Source of the DNA: CADCUY01 sp964242735
GTDB taxonomy: Bacteria; Actinomycetota; Actinomycetes; Actinomycetales; Quadrisphaeraceae
NCBI GenBank assembly: GCA_964242735.1
Contig: CAXTAK010000004.1
Span: 62,001-126,000 of the forward strand
Direction: 5' to 3'
Length of the DNA stretch: 64,000 bases
In this document: piece after piece, positions 1 through 7,832 of the stretch
How the letters are laid out: each line of letters opens with the position of its first letter
Position numbering within the stretch: position 1 is the stretch's first letter
Translations under genes and position numbers: made by a program
The notes under the pieces: generated by a model
Told to the model about the DNA's origin: nothing
Seen by the model: the letters and a program-made list of their open reading frames with translations, nothing else
The model's database searches: none

Positions 1-185
1 ACCTGCTGGTCTTCGGCCACAGCCACATCCCGTGGGACACCGCGACCCAGCGTGATAACGGCAGCATGCTCAGACTCCTCAACCCCGGGTCGCCCACGGA
101 CCGGCGCCGGCAACCGCACTGCACCTTCATGACCGCACTCCTGGACGCGGGCACCGTCCGCGGCGTGGTGCTGCACCGCCTGTGA
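1..185 (+). CDS. Metallophosphoesterase (YfcE/MJ0936 type), C-terminal fragment
   Basis: The window opens inside this gene; codons run from base 3 to a TGA at 183-185. The visible 60 residues contain GHSHIPWD (metal-binding GHxH motif of calcineurin-like phosphoesterases), then LLNPGSP and a final beta-strand region, the order seen at the C-terminus of YfcE/MJ0936 phosphodiesterases. The N-terminal metal motifs (DxH, GNCD) lie outside the window, so the substrate cannot be judged. The stop overlaps the GTG of the HNH gene by four bases, so the two are probably co-transcribed. Confidence 0.75.
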   Translation, partial: LLVFGHSHIPWDTATQRDNGSMLRLLNPGSPTDRRRQPHCTFMTALLDAGTVRGVVLHRL

Positions 186-658
186 GCCCGCGCGCCGGCG
201 TTCCGCCCGAGCGGGTGCCCGAACCGCCCGTGCGGGCGCCGGCGCGCCCCCAGCGGCTGGCCGACGCCGCGGCCGAGCAGGGGGCGCGGTGCCTGTGGTG
301 CGGGCGGAGGTTCACCGCACTCGTGGCCCCCACCACCGACCACGTGGTGCCGCGGGCGAGGGGAGGGCCGTCCTGGGTGGAGAACGAGGTCGCCGCCTGC
401 CGGCGGTGCAACGCCCAGCGCGGTCACCTCGCCCCCACCGACTGGTACCTGGAGTGCCTCGCCCGCGGGTGGGCCCCCGACGGCGCGGCCCTGCTGGCCC
501 GCCTGCGGTCCCTGGACGCCGCCATCGCCGACCGGGGCGGCCAGCGCCGCGCCCGACCGCACCTGGCCGCGGCGCTGCGGCGCCTGCCACCGGTGCTCAG
601 CACCGCCGCAGGCCCCCCGGGGTCCCTGCCGGGTGAGCTCCCGGGCGCGTCGGCGTGA
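182..658 (+). CDS. HNH endonuclease domain protein
   Basis: 158 residues, GTG start overlapping the previous stop (GTGA). The centre is a classical HNH fold: zinc pair CLWC (37-40), TTDHVVPRARGG with D53-H54 as the general-base region, N68, then CRRCN (73-77) and R80-G-H82. The N-terminal 30 and C-terminal 60 residues are Arg/Ala-rich and show no further domain. Stand-alone HNH proteins of this size are common in actinobacteria and are often functionally undefined; some are restriction- or phage-derived. No methylase or phage gene is adjacent, so I infer only a DNA nuclease with unknown target. Confidence 0.85.
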   Translation: MSPRAGVPPERVPEPPVRAPARPQRLADAAAEQGARCLWCGRRFTALVAPTTDHVVPRARGGPSWVENEVAACRRCNAQRGHLAPTDWYLECLARGWAPDGAALLARLRSLDAAIADRGGQRRARPHLAAALRRLPPVLSTAAGPPGSLPGELPGASA

Positions 659-687
659 GCCCCGCGGGGCGGTGTCCGGGCGGCTGG

Positions 688-693
688 CAGACT
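688..693 (+). promoter_or_regulatory. Probable -10 box for leaderless App1-type phosphatase
   Basis: CAGACT lies six bases before GTG 700. The same box-to-start distance recurs in several other genes here and supports the internal start at 700 over the upstream GTG at 655. The first base deviates from TANNNT, so this is suggestive only. Confidence 0.4.
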
Positions 694-699
694 CCGCGC

Positions 700-1782
700 G
701 TGGACACCCGCCACCGGGCCGCCCGGGTCGAGGACTGGGTCACCGAGCGCGTCGGCGCGCGGCTGCGAGCGCGCGGCTGGGCCCCCCGCGTCGTGGGCTT
801 CACCGGGTACGGCTCGGCCGGCAGCGGCCCCGGGTGGGTCCGGGTCTTCGGCCGCGTCGTCCTCGCCCGCCCCCTGGGCCCCGACGAGCTCGACGACGTG
901 CGCCCCGAGGAGGGCGAGGCGCTGGGCTCGGCCGCGGTGAAGGCCCTGCGCGGGTGGAGGTCCTTCGTGGCCATCCCCGTCGACGGCGTCCCCGTCGACA
1001 TCGTCGTCGGGGGAACGCGCCACACCGTCACCTGCGACCGCGGCGGGTACCTCGACACCGTCGTCCCCAGCGACCTGCCCCCGGGCACCCACCTGGTGGG
1101 ACTGGCGGTCGGCGGCGGTGAGCACGAGGCCGCCGGGCGCGAGCCGACGGAGTCCCCGGTGGTGATCATCGGCCCCGACGCGGGGCGCGGCATCGTCAGC
1201 GACATCGACGACACGGTGATGATCACGTCGCTGCCCAGGCCGTTCATCGCGGCGTGGAACACCTTCGTGCTCTTCCCCCAGGCGCGGCGCCCGGTGCCCG
1301 GGATGGCCGACCTGCTGACCCAGGCCGCGCAGCGCCGCCCTGGCACGCCCGTGCTGTACCTGTCCACCGGGGCGTGGAACGTCGCCCCGTCCCTGACCCG
1401 GTTCATCGCCCGCCACGGCTACCCCCCCGGCCCGCTGCTGCTCACCGACTGGGGCCCCACCAACACCGGGTGGTTCCGCAGCGGGCGCGACCACAAGCGC
1501 GCCGCCCTGCGCCGCCTGCAGCGGGAGTTCCCCCACCTGGCGTGGCTGCTGGTCGGCGACGACGGCCAGCACGACCCCGCCATCTACCGCGAGTTCGCCA
1601 CCGAGGCCCCCGAGCACGTCCACGCGATCGCCATCCGCCAGCTCACCCCCACCGAGCAGCTGCTCAGCCACGGACTGCCGGCCCCGCTGGCCACCCGCGG
1701 CTCCACCGGTCTCGCCCCGGAGGTCCAGGGCCCCGACGGGCTCAACATCCTGCGCCAGCTGCGCGGCGCCGGCCTGCTGTGA
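700..1782 (+). CDS. App1-type phosphatase (DUF2183 family)
   Basis: 360 residues. Family: actinobacterial homologues of the catalytic domain of yeast App1, a Mg-dependent phosphatidate phosphatase of the HAD superfamily. Seen: an N-terminal beta-rich half beginning VDTRHRAARVEDW, then SDIDDTVM (168-174) giving the DxDxT catalytic motif (D168, D170, T172), LSTGAWN as the second HAD motif and LLVGDDGQHD near the C-terminus as the acidic motif. An in-frame GTG at 655 overlaps the HNH stop, but GTG 700 matches the usual family N-terminus and has a -10-like box six bases ahead. Lipid phosphatase activity is inferred from the family; no signal peptide is seen. Confidence 0.85.
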   Translation: MDTRHRAARVEDWVTERVGARLRARGWAPRVVGFTGYGSAGSGPGWVRVFGRVVLARPLGPDELDDVRPEEGEALGSAAVKALRGWRSFVAIPVDGVPVDIVVGGTRHTVTCDRGGYLDTVVPSDLPPGTHLVGLAVGGGEHEAAGREPTESPVVIIGPDAGRGIVSDIDDTVMITSLPRPFIAAWNTFVLFPQARRPVPGMADLLTQAAQRRPGTPVLYLSTGAWNVAPSLTRFIARHGYPPGPLLLTDWGPTNTGWFRSGRDHKRAALRRLQREFPHLAWLLVGDDGQHDPAIYREFATEAPEHVHAIAIRQLTPTEQLLSHGLPAPLATRGSTGLAPEVQGPDGLNILRQLRGAGLL

Positions 1783-2699
1783 CCAGCGCTCCCGGACCCG
1801 CCGTGCTGACCTCCCTGCAGCTCTCCCGCTCCACCCACGACCGCCTCGGGGACGAGCGGGCCGACGCCGGCATCCTGGAGCGGGCCTGGGCGGACGAGGC
1901 CACCGCGGTCCTGCGCTGGTGCGACGGGCGCACCCCGGCCCGGCACGAGGGGGGACGCTCCCGCCTGGAGCTCGCGGCCCCCTCGCAGGTGCCCCAGCAC
2001 GACCTGGCGGTGCTGCTCGGCCGCGACGACGCGGGGGTGCTGCACGTGGCCGCGCGCGTGAGCGACGCCCCGGAGGAGTGGGAGGACCTGCGCGCCCTCG
2101 GGGCGGTCCTGGACGACCGCGACGCCGGCCTGCTCACCCAGGCCACGGCGGTGCTGCGCTGGCACGCCACCCACACCCACTGCCCCCGCTGCGGGCAGCG
2201 CACCGACGTCGAGCACGCCGGGTGGGTGCGGCGCTGCCCGCGCGACGACAGCGAGCACTACCCCCGCACCGACCCCGCCGTGATCATGGCCGTGGTCGAC
2301 GACGACGACCGCCTGCTCCTGGGGCACAACCCGGCCTGGCCGGCGGGCCGCTACTCGACCCTCGCGGGGTTCGTCGAGCCCGGGGAGTCCCTGGAGGCCG
2401 CGGTGCGCCGCGAGGTCCTCGAGGAGGTGGGGGTGGTGGTGGGGGAGGTGACCTACCGGGGCAACCAGCCGTGGCCCTTCCCGGCCTCGCTGATGCTGGG
2501 CTTCACCGCCCTCGCCGTCGACACCACCGTGCGCACCGACGACGTGGAGATCACCGACGCCCGCTGGTTCACCCGCGAGCAGCTGCTGGCCGCCGCCACC
2601 GCCGGCGAGGTGGTGCTCCCCGGGGGGATCTCGATCGCCTCCCGGCTGGTCGAGCACTGGTACGGCGGGGCTCTGCCGGCGCCCGCCGTGTGGCGCTGA
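1779..2699 (+). CDS. nudC: NAD(+) diphosphatase / Nudix hydrolase NudC
   Basis: 306 residues, GTG start overlapping the previous stop. NudC hydrolyses NAD(H) to NMN(H) and AMP and removes NAD caps from RNA. Seen: N-terminal domain, zinc ribbon CPRC (135-138) plus C153, complete Nudix box G197-x5-E-x7-REVLEEVG, and GNQPWPFPAS (228-237), one residue from the SQPWPFPxS signature that separates NudC from other Nudix enzymes. The fourth zinc ligand is Asp156 instead of Cys, which as I recall is common in actinobacterial NudC. Length is slightly above the E. coli protein (257). Function confident. Confidence 0.93.
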   Translation: MTSAPGPAVLTSLQLSRSTHDRLGDERADAGILERAWADEATAVLRWCDGRTPARHEGGRSRLELAAPSQVPQHDLAVLLGRDDAGVLHVAARVSDAPEEWEDLRALGAVLDDRDAGLLTQATAVLRWHATHTHCPRCGQRTDVEHAGWVRRCPRDDSEHYPRTDPAVIMAVVDDDDRLLLGHNPAWPAGRYSTLAGFVEPGESLEAAVRREVLEEVGVVVGEVTYRGNQPWPFPASLMLGFTALAVDTTVRTDDVEITDARWFTREQLLAAATAGEVVLPGGISIASRLVEHWYGGALPAPAVWR

Positions 2700-2703
2700 G
2701 CGG

Positions 2704-3327
2704 ATGGGCACGGGATCGGTCGAGCTGCTGGACTGGCGGCGGCGCACCGGCGAGCTGTACGCGGCGGTGCGCGCGACCAGCGCCGACCCCGCGGCCGGCG
2801 GGCCGGCAGCCGCTCACGCCGTGTGGCGGGCCGGGCGCGACGCCCTGTTCGCCGAGCACCCCCAGAGCCCGTTGGCAGCGGGCGACCCCCGGCGGGCGAG
2901 CGGGCTGCCGGTGGCCGCCTACGACCCCGCGCTGAGGTTCACCGCCGAGCTGGTGCCGGAGCGCTCCGGTGAGGAGCTGACGGTGGTCACCGGCACCGAC
3001 GCCACGGTGACCTTCACCCGGCTCGGCCGGCTCGAGCTGCCGGTCGGCGCCCTCCAGGTGTGGTGGCTCGGCGGTTACGGCGGCGGGATGTGGGTGCCGG
3101 TGCGCGACGCCAGCAGCGGCGCCACCAGCTACGGCGGCGGCCGGTACCTGCTCGACACGGTCAAGGGCGCCGACCTCGGCGCCACCGGGGCTGCGCTGGT
3201 GGTGGACCTGAACTTCCTCTACAACCCCTCCTGCGCCTACGACGAGGCGTGGGCGTGCCCGCTGCCGCCCCCCGGCAACCGCATCGACGTCGCGCTGGAG
3301 GTCGGCGAGGCTCACGACAGCCCGTGA
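2704..3327 (+). CDS. DUF1684 family protein
   Basis: 207 residues, ATG start four bases after nudC, so probably in the same transcript. The C-terminal half carries the DUF1684 hallmarks: SYGGGRYLLDTV, then DLNFLYNPSCAYDEAWACP and the ending LPPPGNRIDVALEVGE. These correspond to the conserved GGGRYL, DFNxAYNPxCAY and CPLPPxxNRL blocks. No enzymatic function is established for the family. No signal peptide or membrane segment is visible. Confidence 0.85.
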   Translation: MGTGSVELLDWRRRTGELYAAVRATSADPAAGGPAAAHAVWRAGRDALFAEHPQSPLAAGDPRRASGLPVAAYDPALRFTAELVPERSGEELTVVTGTDATVTFTRLGRLELPVGALQVWWLGGYGGGMWVPVRDASSGATSYGGGRYLLDTVKGADLGATGAALVVDLNFLYNPSCAYDEAWACPLPPPGNRIDVALEVGEAHDSP

Positions 3328-3372
3328 GCGACGCCCCGAGCGGCTGCTGCGCCGGGCGACCCCGGCTCGGGA

Positions 3373-3406
3373 GGGTCCTCGTCCGGGTCGTCCCGGGCGA
3401 GGACCC
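3373..3406. terminator. Bidirectional hairpin terminator
   Basis: Two 15-base arms (3373-3387 and 3392-3406, one G-T pair) with a TCGT loop lie between the convergent DUF1684 and DUF3072 genes. There is no T-tract, as usual in very GC-rich actinobacteria. Confidence 0.75.
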
Positions 3407-3420
3407 GTCGAGCGCCGGCT

Positions 3421-3663
3421 CTAGCCCTTGGCGATGCGCGTGCTCTGGTCCTTCAGCTCGTCGATCAGCTGAGAGGCCTCCGCCTTGCTCGGCTCGGCCG
3501 GCACGTCGGCGCCGGACTCGGTGGCCAGGGTGGCCAGGTAGCTCTTCTGCGCGCCGGTGGCGGGCTCGCCGCCGGTGACCCAGTCGGAGGGGTCCTTGAT
3601 CGCGGTGGGGTCACCGGCGGTGTCGTCGGGCGTGGAGGTGGGCTGGTCGTCGTTCTCGCTCAT
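3421..3663 (-). CDS. DUF3072 domain-containing small protein
   Basis: 80 residues, ATG start. Acidic N-terminus, then the DUF3072 core: PATGAQKSYLATLATESG followed by SKAEASQLIDELKD, a short helix-turn-helix-like fold of unknown function widespread in actinobacteria and proteobacteria. A TAGCGT box ends six bases before the ATG (read on the minus strand), consistent with leaderless transcription. No partner gene is evident. Confidence 0.85.
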   Translation of the reverse strand: MSENDDQPTSTPDDTAGDPTAIKDPSDWVTGGEPATGAQKSYLATLATESGADVPAEPSKAEASQLIDELKDQSTRIAKG

Positions 3664-3669
3664 GCCCCG

Positions 3670-3675
3670 ACGCTA
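3670..3675 (-). promoter_or_regulatory. -10 box of leaderless DUF3072 gene
   Basis: Minus-strand TAGCGT, six bases upstream of ATG at 3663, fits TANNNT-N6-start seen repeatedly in this window. Confidence 0.55.
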
Positions 3676-3825
3676 CGACCGCCGCACGCCGATCGCCCAA
3701 TCGACCGACCCGCCCCACGGCCGCCGTTCCCGCGGCCGGCACGGAGGTCGTGGTCGTCCTCGCACCTCTCCTCTGCAGACCACCCGGCACCCCCGGGTGC
3801 GCCCCGTCGCCGCCCGTGGTGACGT

Positions 3826-4923
3826 GTGCCGGTGAGAGTCCTCGTCACGGGAGCCACCGGCAACGTCGGCACGGCCCTGCTGCGCCGCCTCGCCCGCGAG
3901 GACGTGACCGTCTCCGGGCTCGCCCGCCGGGTGCCGCCCCCCGGGGGCGCCACCGGCACTGGCGGCCCTCACCGCGACGTCCGCTGGCACGCCGTCGACC
4001 TCGGTTCGCCGGTGGCGCCGGGCCTGCTGCGCGAGGCGATGGCCGGCGTCGACGCCGTCGTGCACTGCGCCTGGCGGATCGCCCCCAACCACGACGACGC
4101 GGCCCTGCGGGCGGTCAACGTCGGCGGGACCACCGCGGTGGCGCAGGCCGCGCACGAGGCCGGCGTGGCCCACCTGGTGCACCTGTCGTCGGTCGGGGTC
4201 TACGCCCCCGGCCCCACCCGCGCCGACGGCACCAAGGAGGCGGTCACCGAGGACCACCCCGCCACCGGCATCCCCACCTCCTGGTACAGCACCCAGAAGG
4301 CCGAGACCGAGCGGGTCCTCGACGCCGCGGCGTCCCGCCCGGGCGCGCCCGTGGTCACGACGGTGCGCCCGGGCCTGGTGCTGCAGGCCGAGGCGGGCCC
4401 GGAGATCGCCCGCTACTTCCTCGGCCCGCTGGTGCCGGTGGGCCCGGCGCTGAGGGCCGTGCGCCGGCTCAACCCACCTCTGCTGACCCTGCCGCGCGCG
4501 TTCCAGGTGCCCGTCGTCCACGCCGACGACCTGGCCGACGCGCTGTGGCGGGTGCTGGAGCGGCGCCCGCCCGGGGCGTTCAACGTGGCGACCGAGCCGG
4601 GCCTGGACGCCGACGCCCTCGCACGGGCCTTCGGCTTCAAGCGCTCGGTGGCCGTGCCGGTGAGCGCCGTGCGGGCCCTGGCGGCGGCCACGTGGCGGGC
4701 CCGCCTGCAACCGACCGACGCCGGGTGGGTCGACATCGCCGCGGGGGTGCCCCTGCAGGACACCACCCGGGCCCGCACCGAGCTGGGGTGGTCCCCGGCG
4801 GTGAGCGCGCCAGCCGCCCTGGAGGGGCTGCTGGCCAGCATGGCCGGGGGCGCCGGCTCCGGCGGGGGCCCGACGCCGGTGCTGCGCGAGCGCGGCGCCC
4901 TGCACGGCAGGATGGAGCGGTGA
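3826..4923 (+). CDS. NAD-dependent epimerase/dehydratase (extended SDR)
   Basis: 365 residues. N-terminal Rossmann motif VTGATGNVG (residues 7-15), HCAWRI and LSSVGVY strands, and a YSTQK motif supplying the catalytic Tyr and Lys, so this is an extended short-chain dehydrogenase/reductase acting on a nucleotide-sugar or similar substrate. The C-terminal part is variable and gives no substrate clue. Start is GTG 3826; GTG 3832 is also possible and would still keep the first beta strand. The stop overlaps the next gene (GTGA), so it is co-expressed with the aldo/keto reductase and UdgX, though no common pathway is obvious. Confidence 0.88.
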   Translation: MPVRVLVTGATGNVGTALLRRLAREDVTVSGLARRVPPPGGATGTGGPHRDVRWHAVDLGSPVAPGLLREAMAGVDAVVHCAWRIAPNHDDAALRAVNVGGTTAVAQAAHEAGVAHLVHLSSVGVYAPGPTRADGTKEAVTEDHPATGIPTSWYSTQKAETERVLDAAASRPGAPVVTTVRPGLVLQAEAGPEIARYFLGPLVPVGPALRAVRRLNPPLLTLPRAFQVPVVHADDLADALWRVLERRPPGAFNVATEPGLDADALARAFGFKRSVAVPVSAVRALAAATWRARLQPTDAGWVDIAAGVPLQDTTRARTELGWSPAVSAPAALEGLLASMAGGAGSGGGPTPVLRERGALHGRMER

Positions 4924-6002
4924 TCACCGCCCAGCAGACGGCACAGCGGAGCGCCCAGCGGACAGCTCAGCCCACCGATCAGGGGTACCGCGCCGGGGAC
5001 GGGCGCTACGACGTCCAGCCCTACCGGCGCACCGGGCGCTCAGGGCTCGACCTGCCCGCGGTGTCCCTGGGGCTGTGGCAGGGCTTCGGGGGGCAGGTGA
5101 GCCTGGAGCACGCCCGCGCGGTCCTGCGGCGCGCGGTCGACCTCGGGGTGACCCACCTGGACCTGGCGAACAACTACGGACCCCCTTACGGCAGGGCCGA
5201 GGTCACCTTCGGGCAGGTCATGGCCACCGACCTCGCCCCGTACCGCGACGAGCTGGTGATCGCCACCAAGGCCGGGTACGACACGTGGCCCGGCCCCCAC
5301 GGGCAGGGCGGCGGGAGCCGCGAGCACCTGCTCGCCAGCCTCGACCAGTCCCTGGCCCGGACGGGCCTGGACCACGTCGACGTCTTCTACAGCCACCGCG
5401 ACGACCCCAGCACCCCGCTGGAGGAGACGATGGGCGCCCTCGACACCGCGGTCCGCTCCGGGCGCGCGGTGTACGCGGGCATCTCCTCCTGCAGCACCGA
5501 GCGCACCCGGCAGGCGGCGGCGGTGCTGGCGTCGTTGGGCACGCCCCTGCTGATCCACCAGCCCTCCTACTCGATCCTGGACCGCTGGGTCGAGACCACC
5601 GGCCTGCTGGAGCTCCTCGGGGAGCTCGGCGTGGGGTGCATCGCGTTCTCCCCCCTCGCCCAGGGCCTGCTCACCGACCGCTACCTCGACGGGGTGCCCG
5701 CCGGGTCCCGCGCCTCGCGGAACGGGTCGCTGACCAGTGACCGGCTGACGCCGCAGACCCTCGGCCGGGTGCGCGCGCTGGAGGCCGTGGCTCGCGAGCG
5801 CGGCCAGTCCCTGGCGCAGATGGCCCTGGCGTGGGCGCTGCGCGACGAGCGGGTGACCTCGGTGCTCGTCGGGGCCTCCAGCGTGGAGCAGCTGGAGGCC
5901 GACGTGGCCGCGACGCAGCAGCTCGGCTTCACCGGCGAGGAGCTCGCCGCGATCGACCGCGCCGCATCGGCTGAGCTGGCAGTGGACGGGGCAGGCGCGT
6001 GA
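4920..6002 (+). CDS. mgrA: YghZ-type aldo/keto reductase (L-glyceraldehyde 3-phosphate reductase)
   Basis: 360 residues, GTG start overlapping the epimerase stop. The sequence follows E. coli YghZ/Gpr closely: SLGLWQGFGG, LDLANNYGPPYG (catalytic Asp/Tyr region), TKAGYDTWPGPHGQGG (catalytic Lys), FYSHRDD, IHQPSYSILDRWV, GCIAFSPLAQGLLT and the NADPH-binding end TSVLVGASSVEQLE. YghZ reduces L-glyceraldehyde 3-phosphate and methylglyoxal with NADPH, a detoxification role. A 40-residue Gln/Thr-rich N-terminal tail precedes the conserved PYRRTGRSGLDLP start and is absent from E. coli, so translation might begin further in. Confidence 0.9.
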   Translation: MITAQQTAQRSAQRTAQPTDQGYRAGDGRYDVQPYRRTGRSGLDLPAVSLGLWQGFGGQVSLEHARAVLRRAVDLGVTHLDLANNYGPPYGRAEVTFGQVMATDLAPYRDELVIATKAGYDTWPGPHGQGGGSREHLLASLDQSLARTGLDHVDVFYSHRDDPSTPLEETMGALDTAVRSGRAVYAGISSCSTERTRQAAAVLASLGTPLLIHQPSYSILDRWVETTGLLELLGELGVGCIAFSPLAQGLLTDRYLDGVPAGSRASRNGSLTSDRLTPQTLGRVRALEAVARERGQSLAQMALAWALRDERVTSVLVGASSVEQLEADVAATQQLGFTGEELAAIDRAASAELAVDGAGA

Positions 6003-6751
6003 GCGAGCAGGACGCGGCAGTGGTGGAGCGACCAGGGGCGGAGCAGTGGGTGCCTGAGGCCGGGGGCGTGGAGGAGCTGCGGGCCGCGGCGGCGGACTGC
6101 CGCGGGTGCGAGCTGTGGGAGCCGGCGACCCAGGTGGTCTTCTCCGCGGGGAACACCACCGCCCCGGTGGTCCTCGTCGGTGAGCAGCCCGGTGACTCCG
6201 AGGACGTGCGCGGGGTGCCCTTCGTCGGGCCCGCCGGGCAGCTCCTGCAGCAGGCGATGGCCGACGCGGGCCTGGGCCGCGAGCAGGTCTACGTGACCAA
6301 CGCCGTCAAGCACTTCAGGTTCCAACCACGGGGGAAGCGGCGCATCCACGCCACCCCCGACGTCGCGCACATCACCGCGTGCAAGCCGTGGCTGGTCCGC
6401 GAGCTGCAGGAGGTGGCCCCGCGGGTGGTGGTGTGCCTGGGCGCGACAGCGGTGCGCGCCCTGCTGGGCACGCAGGTGAAGGTCATGCGCGACCGGGGCA
6501 CCCCGATGGTCCGCGAGACCTCCTCGGGCACCGTCACGTTCCTCGTCACCGCGCACCCCTCGTCGGTGCTGCGGGTGCCCGAGGAGGGCCGGGACGCCGC
6601 GTACGCCGCGCTGGTCGCCGACCTGGGACTCGTCGCGGGCCTGCTCGAGCACCCACCCGCCGCACCCCTCCCGGGGCAGGCCCCCGCCGCCGCTGGGGGC
6701 GCCACGACCGCGCCGGAGCAGGAGCAGCTCGACGTCGAGGGCCTGTCGTGA
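5999..6751 (+). CDS. udgX: UdgX-type uracil-DNA binding/crosslinking protein
   Basis: 250 residues, GTG start overlapping the previous stop. It has the family 4-like uracil-DNA glycosylase core: GEQPGDSED (61-69; motif A of UdgX), FVGPAGQLL, YVTNAVKHFRF and the C-terminal TAHPSSVLR. The diagnostic KRRIH loop is present (113-117); in Mycobacterium smegmatis UdgX the His of this loop forms a covalent bond with the abasic sugar after uracil removal. H117 is the equivalent residue here. One Cys pair (C34, C37) of the Fe-S cluster region is seen. An unusual suicidal repair or binding factor is therefore likely. Confidence 0.9.
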   Translation: MSEQDAAVVERPGAEQWVPEAGGVEELRAAAADCRGCELWEPATQVVFSAGNTTAPVVLVGEQPGDSEDVRGVPFVGPAGQLLQQAMADAGLGREQVYVTNAVKHFRFQPRGKRRIHATPDVAHITACKPWLVRELQEVAPRVVVCLGATAVRALLGTQVKVMRDRGTPMVRETSSGTVTFLVTAHPSSVLRVPEEGRDAAYAALVADLGLVAGLLEHPPAAPLPGQAPAAAGGATTAPEQEQLDVEGLS

Positions 6752-6779
6752 CCCCCGCAGCGAGAGGACGAGACCACCG

Positions 6780-7787
6780 GTGATCGCGCTGACCACCGCC
6801 CGTGCGCTGGCCGCCACGGGACTGGAGTGGGACCACCGCCGCGGGGACCGCTTCGTCATCGTCGACCGGGAGATGGACGACCAGGTGTTCGTCCTGTCGG
6901 ACATGACCGTGGAGACCCACGACTTCCCCAGCGGACGCGTCATCGGCTTCAACGGCACCACCGAGTGGGCACTGGACTCCGTGGGCGCCGAGGACGTGCT
7001 GTGGCTGCCCGGGGAGGGCGCGCTGCGCGGTCTCATCGGCCCCGCGCTGGTGCGCCTGGAACCCGCCGGGCTCGCCGGGTGGGCCGTCACCTCCGCCACC
7101 GGCCCCGACGGGGCGGAGGCGACCGTCGTGCACGAGGACGCGGAGGAGGCCTACGCCCTCGCGCTGCTGGCGCTGCGCGCCCGCAGCGCCCGCCAGCTGC
7201 TGCCCCTGGCGGCGCACGGCGTGACCGCTCGGGTCGCGGACCTCGCGTCGGGGCCGGCGAAGCGGTGGGACGAGCCGAGCCGCGCCGCCGGCCGCACCGC
7301 CGCGGAGGTGCTCGAGCACCTCGTCGAGGAGCACCGGTGGGTGCGGGGCCTGCTCGCCGAGGGCGGGCACGACGGCCTCGAGGCGGTGGGCTCCCGGGTG
7401 GCGGCGCAGCAGGAGGTGGACCCGGTCGCGGAGGACCGGGTGGGGACGTGGCGCCGGGCGATCGCGTCGTCCCTCAGCGCGTGGCTGGCGCTGCCCGCCA
7501 CCGCCGACGAACCCGGTGGTCCACCGCAGGTCACCCTGTCCACCGGCTCCGCGCCGGCGAGCGAGTACGCCGAGCAGATGCTCCTCGACCTCGTCGTGCA
7601 CGCCTGGGACCTCGGAGTCGACGCCCTGGAGCCGGCGTGCGCCCACCACGCCCTCGCCCACGCTCGGCCCCTGGCGCCGGCGTGGCGCGCGGCGGGCGTC
7701 TTCGGACCCGCGGTGGCCGTTCGGGACGACGCGGACGACGCGGAGCAGCTCATCGCCCTCACCGGCCGGGACGCCGGCGTGCGGTGA
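6780..7787 (+). CDS. Fusion: small actinobacterial N-terminal domain plus mycothiol-dependent maleylpyruvate isomerase-like domain
   Basis: 335 residues, GTG start with GAGAGGACG upstream. Residues 1-85 (WDHRRGDRFVIVDREMDDQ, VFVLSDMTVE, RVIGFNGTTEWALDSV) resemble a compact actinobacterial protein often labelled CpaE-like in databases, normally free-standing. From about residue 140 the chain looks like the DinB/maleylpyruvate isomerase family: AAEVLEHLVEEHRWV, then LLDLVVHAWDLGV and a C-terminal FGPAVAVRDDADDAEQLIAL block. The metal-binding His of the isomerase family may be retained in EHLVEEH and VVHAWD. The reading frame is uninterrupted, so this is a genuine fusion. Function unknown; thiol-dependent chemistry is an inference. 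Confidence 0.7.
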   Translation: MIALTTARALAATGLEWDHRRGDRFVIVDREMDDQVFVLSDMTVETHDFPSGRVIGFNGTTEWALDSVGAEDVLWLPGEGALRGLIGPALVRLEPAGLAGWAVTSATGPDGAEATVVHEDAEEAYALALLALRARSARQLLPLAAHGVTARVADLASGPAKRWDEPSRAAGRTAAEVLEHLVEEHRWVRGLLAEGGHDGLEAVGSRVAAQQEVDPVAEDRVGTWRRAIASSLSAWLALPATADEPGGPPQVTLSTGSAPASEYAEQMLLDLVVHAWDLGVDALEPACAHHALAHARPLAPAWRAAGVFGPAVAVRDDADDAEQLIALTGRDAGVR

Positions 7788-7832
7788 CGCGCGCGGGCGC
7801 GACGGCGAGGGGGCCGGGTCCTCCCGGGCAGG

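Noticed and set aside
4920..5030. Gln/Thr-rich start of the aldo/keto reductase as a separate leader gene
   Set aside because: It is in frame without a stop and overlaps the previous gene like the neighbours; a simple N-terminal tail is more likely.
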